This document shows positions 50,720 to 59,891 of a stretch of DNA of 64,000 bases, piece by piece. The stretch covers positions 124,001 through 188,000 of the forward strand of contig NZ_JACHJL010000015.1 of NCBI RefSeq assembly GCF_014203645.1, in the 5' to 3' direction. This DNA is from Streptomyces zagrosensis (GTDB lineage Bacteria; Actinomycetota; Actinomycetes; Streptomycetales; Streptomycetaceae). Made by a program: the position numbers and the translations under genes. The notes below the pieces were generated by a model. It was given only the letters and a program-made list of their open reading frames with translations. It had not been told where the DNA came from and did not search any database. The number at the start of each line of letters is the position of its first letter. Position 1 is the first letter of the stretch.

Positions 50720-51508
50720 GCGCCGTCGTCAGGCGAGGCCCCTCGTCAGCTCTGTGACGCCGGTGATGCGGTGTGCTGATGTGGTGCGTTGATGCGGTGC
50801 GTTGATGTGGTGCGTGGATGCGGTGCGTGGAGAAGGTGCGGACGCTCATCGGCGGTGTGGGGTGTGACCGAGATACGCGCCGAAGCAGCGAGATGTTCTT
50901 GCAGCCCTGATGCGCTTGGCCCACCTGCGGCGGCGGGCAGCACGTGTGCGTCCGCAGGGTCTCACCCGGCTCCGCCGCGACCTGGCGTACCGCGTGAGCG
51001 AGCACCGCGTACGACCACCCCCAACTCGGCGGCGGCCTTCCCGAAGTTGGGCCTTCGGTGATGTCCGCCGCCTGGCGTTCGACTGCCCCCACGCAGCGCT
51101 GCCGAACGCCGGCCCCACACTGCCGGGCGGCCCACTCCACACCCCGTCAGAGGCGATGAACCTCGCGACCGTGTCGGGCCCTCGGGCCGCGGCCGTGGGT
51201 GATTTCGAGGGGACAGGCATTCGCGATCGCGCTCTGTGCGCAGGCGCTCCATCAGGCCAAGGCCAGCGGCCGTCACGACCGCTTCCAACCAGCTCGGCCG
51301 CGCGCCCACGAACCCCTTCCGCGGCTTACGGGCTCACCGCTCACGCGTTGCGGTGGCAACTCATCGGGTGCCGGGCGGGGCCGGGGCGGCGTGTTGGCCG
51401 TCCTGCGACAGAGGGCGGGCAAAGGCATACGAAGAGTGCCGGTAGAGTGCCCCGCGCCGCCCCCTTCAGCAACTGATGAGGGGTCTGATGAACTGTGGGG
51501 GTTCTCGA
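50720..51508. other. Gene-poor region with a 13-bp repeat
   Basis: About 790 bp. It includes five 13-bp direct repeats and several overlapping weak frames with no recognisable family. It may be a decayed insertion. Confidence 0.5.
50765..50829. repeat. 13-bp tandem repeat, five copies
   Basis: Five head-to-tail copies of GATG(C/T)GGTG(C/T)G(C/T)(T/G) occupy 50765-50829. They are slippage-type repeats in noncoding DNA, with no spacer and so not CRISPR. Confidence 0.85.
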
Positions 51509-53155
51509 ATGCGGAGTGGTGCGAAGGCCGCCGTCATCGGTGGGGTAATCGTTGCGGTGGTCGGCGCGGCCGGATACGGCGCGTACAGCCTGACCATGGA
51601 CGAAGACGGCTCACCAGGTGATGGCACGGTCACGAGCGCGAAGACGGACCGTACGACAGACAAGAAGGCCGACCCGGTGAAGACCGGGCCGCCGAGCGCC
51701 GCCGAGATAAAGGCCACCACGGGGGGCTTCCTCACGGCATGGGCCAACGGGAAGGCTGCCGAGGCGGCGGCGTTGACCAGTGATGAAAAGGCCGCCCTCG
51801 CGGCGCTCACCGGTTACAACAAGCAGGCGCACATCGAAAAGGTCACGCTCACCCCCGGTACGCCGGCCGGCGCCACGCTGCCGTTCAAAGTCAACGCCGC
51901 GATCGACCACAAGGGGCAGCGCGCGACGTGGACGTACGACTCCGCGCTGACCGTCGCACGCGACACCGAGACCGGCAAGGTTCTCGTGAACTGGAAGCCC
52001 GCGGTGGTCTTTCCCAAGCTGCGAGCTGGGGACACGGTGCGTACCGGGGCAGCGGAGAAGCCGGCGATCAAGGCCGTGGACCGCAACGGCAAGGAGTTGG
52101 TGCCGGCCGAGCACCCAACATTGAAGGTGGCGCTGGCCGGGCTACGCGACAAGTACGGCGCGAAGGCGGGCGGCACGGCGGATGTGGAGCTGTACATCGA
52201 TCGGGCCGGCAAGGCACCGAGCGAGACGCTGAAGACGCTGTCCAAGGGCACGCCGGGGACGCTGCGTACGACGCTGGACGCCGGGCTCCAGCGGGCCGCC
52301 GAGCAGCAGGTGGCGAAGAAGCCGAAGGCGTCGGCAGTCGTGATCAAGCCGAGTACCGGCGAGATTCTGGCCCTTGCCAACTCCCCGGCGGAGGGCTTCA
52401 ACACCGCCCTTCAAGGCTCGCTCGCCCCCGGCTCCACGATGAAGGTCCTCTCGGCAGCGATGCTCATCGACAAGGGCCTGGCGGGCACCGGGAAGCCGCA
52501 TCCGTGCCCCAAGTTCGCTTCGTACGGTGGCTGGAAGTTCCAAAATCTCGACAAGTTCGAGATCAAGGGCGGAACCTTCGACCAGAGCTTCTCGCGTTCC
52601 TGCAACACGGCCTTCATTTCCCAGGCCGACAAGCTGCCGGATGACGCGTTGACGAAGGAGGCGCGCGACGTCTTCGGGATCGGCCTCAACTGGCAGACAG
52701 GTGTGCCCACCTTCGACGGCGCCGTGCCCGTCCAGGAGGGCGCGAGCAAGGCCGCATCACTGATCGGTCAGGGCGGGGTGCGCATGAACCCGCTGACAAT
52801 GGCCTCGATTTCGGCGACCGCGAGCACCGGCACGTTCCGCCAGCCGTACCTCGTGGCCCCGAGCGTGGACAACCGCGCCCTGGCCAAGGCCCCGCGCGCC
52901 ATGAAGCCCACCACCGTCAAGCAGCTCAAGTCCCTGATGAAGCTGACGGCGACATCGGGCACCGGCGCCCAGGCCATGTCGGGCCTGAGCGGTGACGTGG
53001 GGGCGAAGACGGGTTCGGCCGAGGTTGATGGCCAAAAGAAGCCGAACGGTTGGTTCACGGCGTACCGCGGCGATGTGGCAGCCGCCGCGGTCGTCCCGCA
53101 AGGCGGCCACGGCGGCGACACAGCCGGCCCGCTCGTCGCGGCGCTGCTGCGGTGA
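51509..53155 (+). CDS. MecA-like penicillin-binding protein, paralog of 8622-10325
   Basis: The layout is that of the first PBP: one N-terminal membrane anchor, an NTF2-like MecA_N domain, then a transpeptidase domain with STMK (APGSTMKVLS), SCN (RSCNTAFIS) and KTG (GAKTGSAEVDG). It is 548 aa and lacks the Gly/Asp-rich insertion of its paralog. The ATG at 51509 (MRSGAKAAVIGG) has GGGGG 7 nt upstream; 51488 is also plausible. It stands alone, with a strong terminator at 53288. It is probably a sporulation or wall-stress PBP. Confidence 0.92.
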   Translation: MRSGAKAAVIGGVIVAVVGAAGYGAYSLTMDEDGSPGDGTVTSAKTDRTTDKKADPVKTGPPSAAEIKATTGGFLTAWANGKAAEAAALTSDEKAALAALTGYNKQAHIEKVTLTPGTPAGATLPFKVNAAIDHKGQRATWTYDSALTVARDTETGKVLVNWKPAVVFPKLRAGDTVRTGAAEKPAIKAVDRNGKELVPAEHPTLKVALAGLRDKYGAKAGGTADVELYIDRAGKAPSETLKTLSKGTPGTLRTTLDAGLQRAAEQQVAKKPKASAVVIKPSTGEILALANSPAEGFNTALQGSLAPGSTMKVLSAAMLIDKGLAGTGKPHPCPKFASYGGWKFQNLDKFEIKGGTFDQSFSRSCNTAFISQADKLPDDALTKEARDVFGIGLNWQTGVPTFDGAVPVQEGASKAASLIGQGGVRMNPLTMASISATASTGTFRQPYLVAPSVDNRALAKAPRAMKPTTVKQLKSLMKLTATSGTGAQAMSGLSGDVGAKTGSAEVDGQKKPNGWFTAYRGDVAAAAVVPQGGHGGDTAGPLVAALLR

Positions 53156-53497
53156 AGGGTTTCGCTGCTGCCCACGGTATGGGGCGGGGTATCGTGGCGG
53201 CGGTGAGCTGACACCCGCGGGTAGTCGCTCGTACGCGTCACACCTGACGCAGTACGCAGGGTGCACGACGCAGCACGCATGGCGTATGACGGCGCGGGGG
53301 CCTGGCCCCCGCGCCGTCGTGGTTGCGCTGGGCAGCACCTCACGCCTGCGTGCGCGCCCGCGGCGCTCCTGCGGGAGGATCGGGCAGTCACTGCGCGCGG
53401 AGGGCCGGCTCTTGCCCTTGCTGGCACTGGGTGGGCACCGGCGACGGGCTCCGCTGCGCGAGGGTCGGCTGTGCAGGAAACGGGGAGGGACACATCG
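53156..53497. other. Intergenic region after the second PBP
   Basis: This ~340-bp region holds the terminator at 53288-53318 and the ribosome binding site of the kinase gene at its right end. No other feature is seen. Confidence 0.5.
53288..53318 (+). terminator. Hairpin terminator after the second PBP gene
   Basis: A perfect 13-bp stem (GACGGCGCGGGGG / CCCCCGCGCCGTC) with a CCTGG loop. Confidence 0.85.
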
Positions 53498-54430
53498 GTG
53501 ATCGCAGTACCAGAGGCGTTCGCACACACCACCGTCGAGCGCGAGGGAGAGTCCGGGGCAACCTGGATCGCCGCGCTTCCGAGCATCGTTGACGAGTTGC
53601 TGATGCGCTGGGAATGCGTGCCGGACGGCGCGATCATGCACGGGGGCGTCGGAGTCGTCGTACCGGTGCGGCGGCGGTCCGGGGAGACGGCCGTACTGAA
53701 GGTGTCGTTCCCGCACCCCGGCAACGTCCATGAGCCGGATGCCTTCGCGGCGTGGGGCGGGCACGGAGCGGTTCTGTTGTACGAGCGCGACGCTGAGCAG
53801 TTCGCCATGTTGCTGGAGCGGGTGCACACGACCCGGCTCGCGGAGATCGAGGACAACGACGAGGTGGTGCTGACCGCGGGGCGGATCAATCGTCGGCTGG
53901 CCGTCCCCGCGCCGCCTGACTTGCCCCGGCTGCGCGAGCAGGCCAACGCGTGGGAGCAGCAGCTACGCAAGGACGCGCAGGAGCTGCCGCATGCGCTCTC
54001 GCGCCCGGTGGTGGACGCCGCCGTGGCGACCGTACGCGAGCTGGGCCGTACCCAGCCGGACACCCTCATCCACGGTGACCTCCACCCCGGCAACATCCTG
54101 CGGGCCGACCGCGAACCATGGCTGGCCGTCGATCCGAAGGGTTGCGCGGGCGATCCCGCGTACGACGCGGGCACGCTGCTCAAGTCACGCGCCCTGACGC
54201 TCTTCGAGGCGGACGACCTGCCCAAGGCCCTCCGCCGCGCGCTGGACGTCTTCACCGAGGCGGCGGAACTCGATCGCGTACGCGTCCAGCGGTGGGCCCA
54301 GTTCCATGCCGTCCAGGGGGCGTTCTGGGGCCGCCGCCACGGATTCCGCGTGGCCCGTGGCGGCCTGGACCTGGGCCGGATCATCGGATTCGCGGAGCAC
54401 ATGGCGAAGACGCTCACGGAGGGGACGTAG
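53498..54430 (+). CDS. APH(6)/hydroxyurea-type antibiotic phosphotransferase
   Basis: This kinase-fold protein resembles streptomycin 6-phosphotransferases and the hydroxyurea-resistance kinase. The catalytic loop LIHGDLHPGNIL and the metal-binding VDPKGCAGDPAYD are present. It is 310 aa. The GTG at 53498 has GGAGGGA 7 nt upstream, favoured over a long Ala/Arg-rich upstream extension. It could inactivate an aminoglycoside, but many Streptomyces homologs are housekeeping or have unknown substrates. Confidence 0.9.
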   Translation: MIAVPEAFAHTTVEREGESGATWIAALPSIVDELLMRWECVPDGAIMHGGVGVVVPVRRRSGETAVLKVSFPHPGNVHEPDAFAAWGGHGAVLLYERDAEQFAMLLERVHTTRLAEIEDNDEVVLTAGRINRRLAVPAPPDLPRLREQANAWEQQLRKDAQELPHALSRPVVDAAVATVRELGRTQPDTLIHGDLHPGNILRADREPWLAVDPKGCAGDPAYDAGTLLKSRALTLFEADDLPKALRRALDVFTEAAELDRVRVQRWAQFHAVQGAFWGRRHGFRVARGGLDLGRIIGFAEHMAKTLTEGT

Positions 54431-54547
54431 CGGCCCACGCCACCGCCTCTTTCGGGGCGGTTCTTGGCTTACGTGCCGTGGGCGGTGCGTGGTTGACGTG
54501 TTACTGCGCGGAGCCTGGCCCACGTGTTACGGGGCAGCGCATGGGCC

Positions 54548-54994
54548 CTACGCACCGTCGCGCCCCTCCTCCGCCAGCTCGAACCAGATCGCCTTGCCGC
54601 CGAGCCCGAACACCTCTTCCCCGATGGCGACACCGCCCCACTTGTCGGCACACCGGTCGATGAGCCCCAGCCCGCGCCCGTACTCGGCGTCGGGGCGCTG
54701 GTCCCAATCGGCGTCCAGTGCGGGCAGCGTCGAGTTCGTATCGAAGACGCTTACGCGCACGCCTCGCTCACCATGCCGCCGCACACTCAGGAACGCGGGC
54801 CCCGGGGCGTGCCGGTGGGAGTTGGTGACCAGTTCGGCCGCCAACAGTCCTGCCTCGCCGGCAACTTCACGCACCCCGTGCATGTCGAGGATCAACCGCA
54901 GGGCGCGCCGGGCGACGGTGGGGGCAAGCGGATTCAGGCCGAACTCAAGGGTGTAGTCCCAGTCTTCGGACCGGGGACGCGGGTCGCAGCTCAT
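54548..54994 (-). CDS. Anti-sigma-factor-like HATPase protein
   Basis: This 148-aa GHKL ATP-binding protein of the RsbW/SpoIIAB-like family has AAELVTNSHRHA (N box) and GRGLGLIDRCAD (G1 region). The ATG at 54994 has GGAG 6 nt upstream. It is divergent from an XRE gene and, with XRE and DUF397, forms the trio typical of whiJ- and abaA-like loci in Streptomyces. It probably binds a sigma factor or the XRE protein. Confidence 0.9.
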   Translation of the reverse strand: MSCDPRPRSEDWDYTLEFGLNPLAPTVARRALRLILDMHGVREVAGEAGLLAAELVTNSHRHAPGPAFLSVRRHGERGVRVSVFDTNSTLPALDADWDQRPDAEYGRGLGLIDRCADKWGGVAIGEEVFGLGGKAIWFELAEEGRDGA

Positions 54995-55137
54995 ACGTGC
55001 CTCCGTAGAGTGAGTGCCGTGCGACACACGGTAGAGCACAACGGAGTACACCTACTACGAATTGCCAAAAACTACTACTCCAGTGGACTCGCTGAGTTGA
55101 CGTCGGCAGACTGTGCGTGACCGACGAGAGGAAGCCC

Positions 55138-55989
55138 ATGCCGCCACGGAGTTCACCCACGTACCGTCAGCAGCGCCTAGGGAGCGAGCTACGCAAGTTG
55201 CGGGAGCGCGCCGGCCTGTCGATGCACGAAGCGGCGTCCATGCTCGGCGTCGATCGCGCGAAGATGAGCAGCATCGAGACAGGCCGCGTCGGGCTGAGCG
55301 CTGCACGGGTACGCAGCCTCACCTGCCACTACGACTGTGCCGACCAGGACCTCATCGCCGCACTCACCGCGATGACCGGCGACCGAGCGCGCTACTGGTG
55401 GGATGAGTATCGGGGTGTTCTGCCCAGCGGCTTCCAGGATTTGGCGGAGTTGGAACATCACGCGGTGAAGATGCGCACGGCTCAAGTCGCCTCGTTGCCT
55501 GGGCTTTTTCAAACCGTTGATCACGCGCGAGCTAACTTCGGGCAAGGCCGTCCGCCTCTGCCGCCGCATGAGTTGGAGCACCGCGTCTCTCACCGCATGA
55601 AGCGCCAGGCCGTCCTCCATCAAGACCCACCGATTGAGTACACCGCGATCATTCATGAAGCCGCACTGCGCATGCGGTTTGGCGGCAAGGCCACCGCTCG
55701 TGCGCAGTTGGAGTACATCCTGACGATGAGCGAGCGCGACTCCATCACCGTTCTGGCCCTCCCGTTCGAAGCCGGCGCGTTCCCCGGTAGTGGGCAGACC
55801 ATCTTCTACGCTCACGGGCCGGTTGCTCAGCTCGACACCGTCCAACTCGACGAGTCGCATGGAGCCCTGTTCGTGGACGCTCCGACACAACTGGACAAGT
55901 ACCGCGATGTTCTCGATGGCTTGGAGGCTCTGGCGCTCGGGCCAGCGGAGTCACGTACGTTCATTCGAGACATCGCACAGTCGCTATGA
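55138..55989 (+). CDS. XRE-family regulator with DUF5753 domain (WhiJ-like)
   Basis: The N-terminal HTH is LRKLRERAGLSMHEAASMLGVDRAKMSSIETGRVGLS. The rest (~210 aa) is the DUF5753 ligand/partner domain usual in WhiJ-type proteins. ATG 55138 (MPPRSSPTYRQQRLG) is preferred: GAGAGG lies 6 nt upstream and family members start here; GTG 55117 lacks a ribosome binding site. The DUF397 gene follows after 12 bp. In S. coelicolor such pairs control development; the target is unknown. Confidence 0.92.
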   Translation: MPPRSSPTYRQQRLGSELRKLRERAGLSMHEAASMLGVDRAKMSSIETGRVGLSAARVRSLTCHYDCADQDLIAALTAMTGDRARYWWDEYRGVLPSGFQDLAELEHHAVKMRTAQVASLPGLFQTVDHARANFGQGRPPLPPHELEHRVSHRMKRQAVLHQDPPIEYTAIIHEAALRMRFGGKATARAQLEYILTMSERDSITVLALPFEAGAFPGSGQTIFYAHGPVAQLDTVQLDESHGALFVDAPTQLDKYRDVLDGLEALALGPAESRTFIRDIAQSL

Positions 55990-56001
55990 AAGGCAATTGC
56001 A

Positions 56002-56205
56002 GTGCCCACATTGAACTGGCAAAAGTCGTCCTACTGCCAAGAGGCCAACAACTGCATCAACCTCGCCGCCACCCCGGACGGCACGATCCACCTCCGCGAG
56101 AGCGAAGCCCCTGCCGTGGTCATCCGCACCACGGTAGGGCCGTTGGGTTCCTTCGTACGCGCGATCAAGGCTGGCGAGTTAAGCGCTCTCGGGGCGCGTC
56201 CCTGA
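56002..56205 (+). CDS. DUF397 protein
   Basis: A 67-aa DUF397 protein, the usual partner of WhiJ-type XRE regulators; WQKSSYCQEANNCINLA is the typical signature. It starts with GTG 56002, 12 bp after the XRE stop. Codon 60 is TTA (56179-56181), so the trio may be under bldA control late in development. Confidence 0.92.
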   Translation: MPTLNWQKSSYCQEANNCINLAATPDGTIHLRESEAPAVVIRTTVGPLGSFVRAIKAGELSALGARP

Positions 56206-56306
56206 CGCGTGCGTACCGAGGGTGCCACCGGAAGGCGAGCCCGTATGGTGCGCACCGCCCGGGTGCCGGGTGGCTACGGGTGCCCCCACGCACCCGTAGC
56301 CTCCGC

Positions 56307-57215
56307 TCAGGACAGCAAGTACGACCGGCGCCAAAGCCGCATGCCCGGGGCGCCTACCAGGCCCGCGTCCTGGAGGAAGGGCATGATGCGTTCGCCGTAG
56401 AAGCGCATGGTTTCTCGGTAGTTCGGGTTGGCGTGGGCCGCGTGCCAGGCTTCCTTGGGGTTGAGGCCGGCCGCCGCGTAGGCGCGGGGGTGGATCAGGC
56501 TGCGGCAGATGCAGTACGACACGGTGGCTATCAGCAGCCGCTGGTAGCGCAGTTCCGCGCGGCCTAGACCTGACATGCCGCGTAGGACCTCCTCGCGGGC
56601 GAAGGTGACGTGCCGCGCTTCTTCCATGATGTGGATGCGGTTGACCATGCGCATGAGCGGTTGGACCGACTCGTCGTTGACGGTCTCGCGCTGGAGGCGG
56701 TCGGTGATCTCCTCGGCGACCAGGATCGAGCCGTACATCGCCGGGCCGTAGGCGATGGTCGGCAGGATCTTGGCTATCTGGTGGAGGTAGGGCTGCGGGC
56801 CGTACGCCGGGCAGTCGATGCGTTCGACGAAGCGGGCGAACATCGTCACGTGCCGGCACTCGTCGGCGACCTCGGTCAGCGCGTACTGGATGTGTCGGGT
56901 GGTCGTGTCGCCGTTGTACGCGGCCTTGACCAGCAGCTTCATCAGCAGGAGCTCGAACCACAGGCCGACGCTGACAATGGTCGCCGCCTCGTGCTTGCCC
57001 AGTTCCAGCCGCTGATCCTCGCTCATGCGGTCCCATAGGGGGGTGCCGTAGAGGGAGATGCGGTGCGGCAGCATGTAGTGCTTGCCGTCGATCAGCGGCG
57101 CATCCCAGTCGATGTCCACCTCGGGGTCGTAGAACTTCTTCGCCGATGAGGCCAGTAGGCGCGAGGCGGTCTTTTCCCTGTCGCCCACCTTCGTATCGGG
57201 CAGTGAACGGACCAT
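56307..57215 (-). CDS. AurF-type di-iron N-oxygenase
   Basis: This is a 302-aa ferritin-like protein of the p-aminobenzoate N-oxygenase family. A ligand set like AurF's is visible: E76, E119 and H122 (EVADECRHVTM), E168 (VAEEI), H195 (RIHIM), E199 and H202 (EEARHVTF). The spacings 168-195-199-202 match AurF (196-223-227-230). It would oxidise an amine or a C-H bond using O2. The ATG at 57215 has AAGGAG upstream. It is divergent from a DUF4873 gene. No biosynthetic cluster surrounds it, so the substrate is unknown. Confidence 0.93.
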   Translation of the reverse strand: MVRSLPDTKVGDREKTASRLLASSAKKFYDPEVDIDWDAPLIDGKHYMLPHRISLYGTPLWDRMSEDQRLELGKHEAATIVSVGLWFELLLMKLLVKAAYNGDTTTRHIQYALTEVADECRHVTMFARFVERIDCPAYGPQPYLHQIAKILPTIAYGPAMYGSILVAEEITDRLQRETVNDESVQPLMRMVNRIHIMEEARHVTFAREEVLRGMSGLGRAELRYQRLLIATVSYCICRSLIHPRAYAAAGLNPKEAWHAAHANPNYRETMRFYGERIMPFLQDAGLVGAPGMRLWRRSYLLS

Positions 57216-57414
57216 GGCGCTCCACTCCTTCGCGATCTAAGGTGTTACTGGAGGTAACAGCCACTCCGAGGAGCATGGAATCTCTCGTTGCGGGAGTCAA
57301 GGGCCCGGCATTCGACGGGGCCGTCAACGCTCCCGCGAACCGGGAGGGTTCGCGCAGCGCGCCCTCCTCGCGTACCGACTACGGCGTCACGGAACGCTGC
57401 AAGGAGCCTTGCCC

Positions 57415-57813
57415 ATGTCCAGCATTCCCCCACCGCAGCAGTCGTCGGCCAGCCCTGATGTGGTGGACGCAGACGAGGATCGGGACGAGCACGCGGATCA
57501 GGAGGACGCCGCGGGCTATAGCGGCCTCGCGACCCTCCTCGTCGAGGGCCAAGAGCGGCCCGTTGAGGTGGTGTTGCGCGGGACGTTTCAGCCGATCGAC
57601 GGGCTTTTCCACTGGTACGGGCGGATAGCCGGTGACCCGGAGCTCGTGACCCTGTGCGGCGGCAAGCGCGTATCCGCGCGCATCCGCACCCCGCAGGGCG
57701 AGGCACAGGGCGAACTCTCCGACCCCGACCTGTGGCACCGCTACCGCATCACCGGCACCAGCACGCCACCCTTCCGCGTCGCCGGCCCGTACGACCCGCC
57801 GAGCGTGACCTGA
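57415..57813 (+). CDS. DUF4873 protein
   Basis: A 132-aa DUF4873 protein (the core YSGLATLLVEGQERPVEVVLRGTFQPIDGLFHWYGR is typical). The first ~30 residues are acidic and disordered. AAGGAG lies 8 nt before the ATG at 57415. In other actinobacteria this domain is found alone or fused to flavin monooxygenases. Here it is divergent from the AurF-type gene (200-bp gap), suggesting a functional pair. Confidence 0.88.
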   Translation: MSSIPPPQQSSASPDVVDADEDRDEHADQEDAAGYSGLATLLVEGQERPVEVVLRGTFQPIDGLFHWYGRIAGDPELVTLCGGKRVSARIRTPQGEAQGELSDPDLWHRYRITGTSTPPFRVAGPYDPPSVT

Positions 57814-57954
57814 CGCATCGGCGCAGCCCGTCAATCCAACCCGGCAATCCAGCCCATCAACCCAACCCATCAACCCAGCCCACACCCCGGGAGAGCAGCC
57901 CACGGGGGCCGTATTTCGGTGGCGGTGCGGCCAGGCCGCTGCCAGCATCGCAGG

Positions 57955-58815
57955 ATGATCTCCCAGCCTCATCCGTACGACGGCTTCGCCTGGCTCGGTG
58001 CTCCCCTCGACGCACGGGCACTCTTCGCGCCCGAGCGTGCTGTGCTGCTCGCACAGTTGCGGGGCCTGGCGCCCGACGACTGGAACAGGGAGGCCGTGCC
58101 CGGCTGGAGCGTACGGGACCTGGTGGCCCATCTCCTGGGGGACGACTACGGGCGGATCTCCCGGGACCGTGACGGGCATCGGGGTGGGCCCGGGCTCGCG
58201 GCGGGCGAGACGTTGGAGGCGTACATCCACCGCCTCAACCAACAGTGGGTGGACGCCTGCGCGCGGCTCAGCCCAGCCGTGCTCACGCAGACGCTGGAGC
58301 TGACGGGCGCCGCCGTCGCCGACCTCTTCCGCGCCGCCGACCTGCATGAAAACGCGCCCATTGGAGTGTCCTGGGCGGGGGCGGAACCGGCCCCCGCGTG
58401 GCTGGACTGCGCCCGCGAGTTCACCGAACACTGGGTGCACCGGCAGCAGATCCGCCACGCGACGGGCCAGCCAACGGACCCCGACCCACGCCCCCTGGCC
58501 GTTGTCATCGACACCTTCGCGCGGGCCCTGCCGCACACGCTGCGCGACACGGCCGCGGACCCCGGCACCCAGGTCAGGCTGAGCGTGCCGGGCCCGGCCG
58601 GAGGCGAGTGGACCGCGACCGCCGGGGATCGGGGCTGGTCGCTGGCGCCACCGGCGTCCGGGCAGTGGGCCGCCACCGTACGCCTGGACGCTGAGACCAC
58701 CTGGCGGGTGTGCGTACGCGGCATCGAGCCCGCGGATGCCCTGGCACGCGGCAGCGTCGAGGGGGACCAGCGGCTGGCTGCGGCCGTGTGCCAGCTCGTT
58801 TCGATCATCCGCTGA
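57955..58815 (+). CDS. MDMPI-type mycothiol-dependent (maleylpyruvate isomerase family) protein 1
   Basis: This DinB/MDMPI four-helix-bundle protein of 286 aa has a candidate metal triad: H59 (LVAHLLG) plus an E-x3-H pair in EFTEHWVHRQQIR (E155/H159 or E158/H162). Family members use mycothiol for isomerase or transferase reactions. ATG 57955 is used, with a weak ribosome binding site. It is the first of three paralogs within 4 kb. Confidence 0.85.
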   Translation: MISQPHPYDGFAWLGAPLDARALFAPERAVLLAQLRGLAPDDWNREAVPGWSVRDLVAHLLGDDYGRISRDRDGHRGGPGLAAGETLEAYIHRLNQQWVDACARLSPAVLTQTLELTGAAVADLFRAADLHENAPIGVSWAGAEPAPAWLDCAREFTEHWVHRQQIRHATGQPTDPDPRPLAVVIDTFARALPHTLRDTAADPGTQVRLSVPGPAGGEWTATAGDRGWSLAPPASGQWAATVRLDAETTWRVCVRGIEPADALARGSVEGDQRLAAAVCQLVSIIR

Positions 58816-58889
58816 GGTGCGGCGGCTCGGGCCCCGCCACAACACACCGAGCCACACACACCCCCGCCCCCGGCCCCGCCCGTCACCCC

Positions 58890-59681
58890 TCAGCCGAAGG
58901 CCGTGTGCTCCAGCCAGAAGTCCAGCAGCTTCGCGTCGCCGATCAGCTCTGCCCGCTCGCTGTCCGCGGGCAGCCGCCGAAGGAGGACCTGGAGCACATC
59001 GGCCAGCGGAGCGCGTACGGCGACGGTCGCCTTGGCGTGGGCGCGGCGCCAGGTGAATCCGTTGTCGGCCAGTTCGATCAGCCACTCCGCGGCGAGCTCC
59101 GGCGCGGTGTCGGTGGCGTGCAGATGGATGCTGGTTCCGGGGCGGCCGTGGTCGGCCAGTTGCGCGTTGCGCGCGGCCATCACCGGGCTTGTGAGGATCT
59201 CCAGCCATTCGTCGATCGTGTCCACGGCAACCTGCGGGTCGCAGGTGAACGGGCGCCCCGTCGCGAGGGCGGCATCCGCCCGGTGGACGAGGGTCTCGTG
59301 GACCGTGCGGCGGGCCCACAACCCCGAGGTGCCGCCCGGGATCGGGGTCCAGACCTCGACGTCAGGACCCGCCTCCCGCAGTGTTTCCGCGAGTTGCTCC
59401 GCACTGTCCAGCAACCACCCGACGAGGGCGGACGCGCCGCCGGTCTGCGGGCCATCGGTGATTCCGGAGAAGTCGTCGGTCACCGGGCCGGCAGCCCTCG
59501 TACGGACGACCGTATCGACCATGCGGTGCGAACTGCCGACATGGCGTATGAGCTGTTCCAGGGTCCAGTCCGGACAGCTCGGCACGGTCGCCGACAGGTC
59601 GGCGCCATCGGTTAACGCGACCAACTCCCTGGACTGACGGGTGACTTCATCGCAATAGTGGCCGTACTCCAACAGTGTCAT
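58890..59681 (-). CDS. MDMPI-type mycothiol-dependent protein 2
   Basis: Same fold as its neighbours: WTLEQLIRHVG (H47) and VHETLVHRADA (E-x3-H). It is 263 aa. The ATG at 59681 is used; GTG 59690 is possible. Codon 23 is TTA (59613-59615), so translation may need bldA. It is convergent with MDMPI 1 and divergent from the EamA transporter. Confidence 0.88.
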   Translation of the reverse strand: MTLLEYGHYCDEVTRQSRELVALTDGADLSATVPSCPDWTLEQLIRHVGSSHRMVDTVVRTRAAGPVTDDFSGITDGPQTGGASALVGWLLDSAEQLAETLREAGPDVEVWTPIPGGTSGLWARRTVHETLVHRADAALATGRPFTCDPQVAVDTIDEWLEILTSPVMAARNAQLADHGRPGTSIHLHATDTAPELAAEWLIELADNGFTWRRAHAKATVAVRAPLADVLQVLLRRLPADSERAELIGDAKLLDFWLEHTAFG

Positions 59682-59803
59682 GACCGTCACCCTAGAGTCC
59701 GCGCCGCCTGCGTAGGGGGCGGTGGCGAGGAGTCAGCGAGACCCGACCGTTCAGGTGCTCGGGGTGGCAGCCAGGGTGACGCACCTCATCATGTTGGCTA
59801 TAC

Positions 59804-59813
59804 AACTTAAGTT
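59804..59813. promoter_or_regulatory. AT-rich palindrome upstream of the EamA gene
   Basis: AACTTAAGTT is a perfect 10-bp palindrome in an otherwise GC-rich divergent gap, 13 bp before a short leader ORF. It could be a regulator site. TATACA at 59798-59803 is a possible -10. Confidence 0.4.
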
Positions 59814-59825
59814 AACGTGGTCGTC

Positions 59826-59891
59826 ATGGACCTATCTCTCCCTGTTACGGGAAGCAGGCCGGTCGAGGTCATCCACGGGTCGCGGACGTGA
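59826..59891 (+). CDS. Possible 21-aa leader peptide of the EamA gene
   Basis: An ATG-initiated 21-codon frame (MDLSLPVTGSRPVEVIHG..) ends in a TGA that overlaps the EamA GTG start (GTGA). If translated it would couple EamA to upstream ribosomes. There is no clear ribosome binding site and it may be chance. Confidence 0.35.
   Translation: MDLSLPVTGSRPVEVIHGSRT

Noticed and set aside
51199..51621. 140-aa ORF overlapping the second PBP start
   Set aside because: Low-complexity Arg/Pro sequence in another frame, overlapping a well-supported gene.
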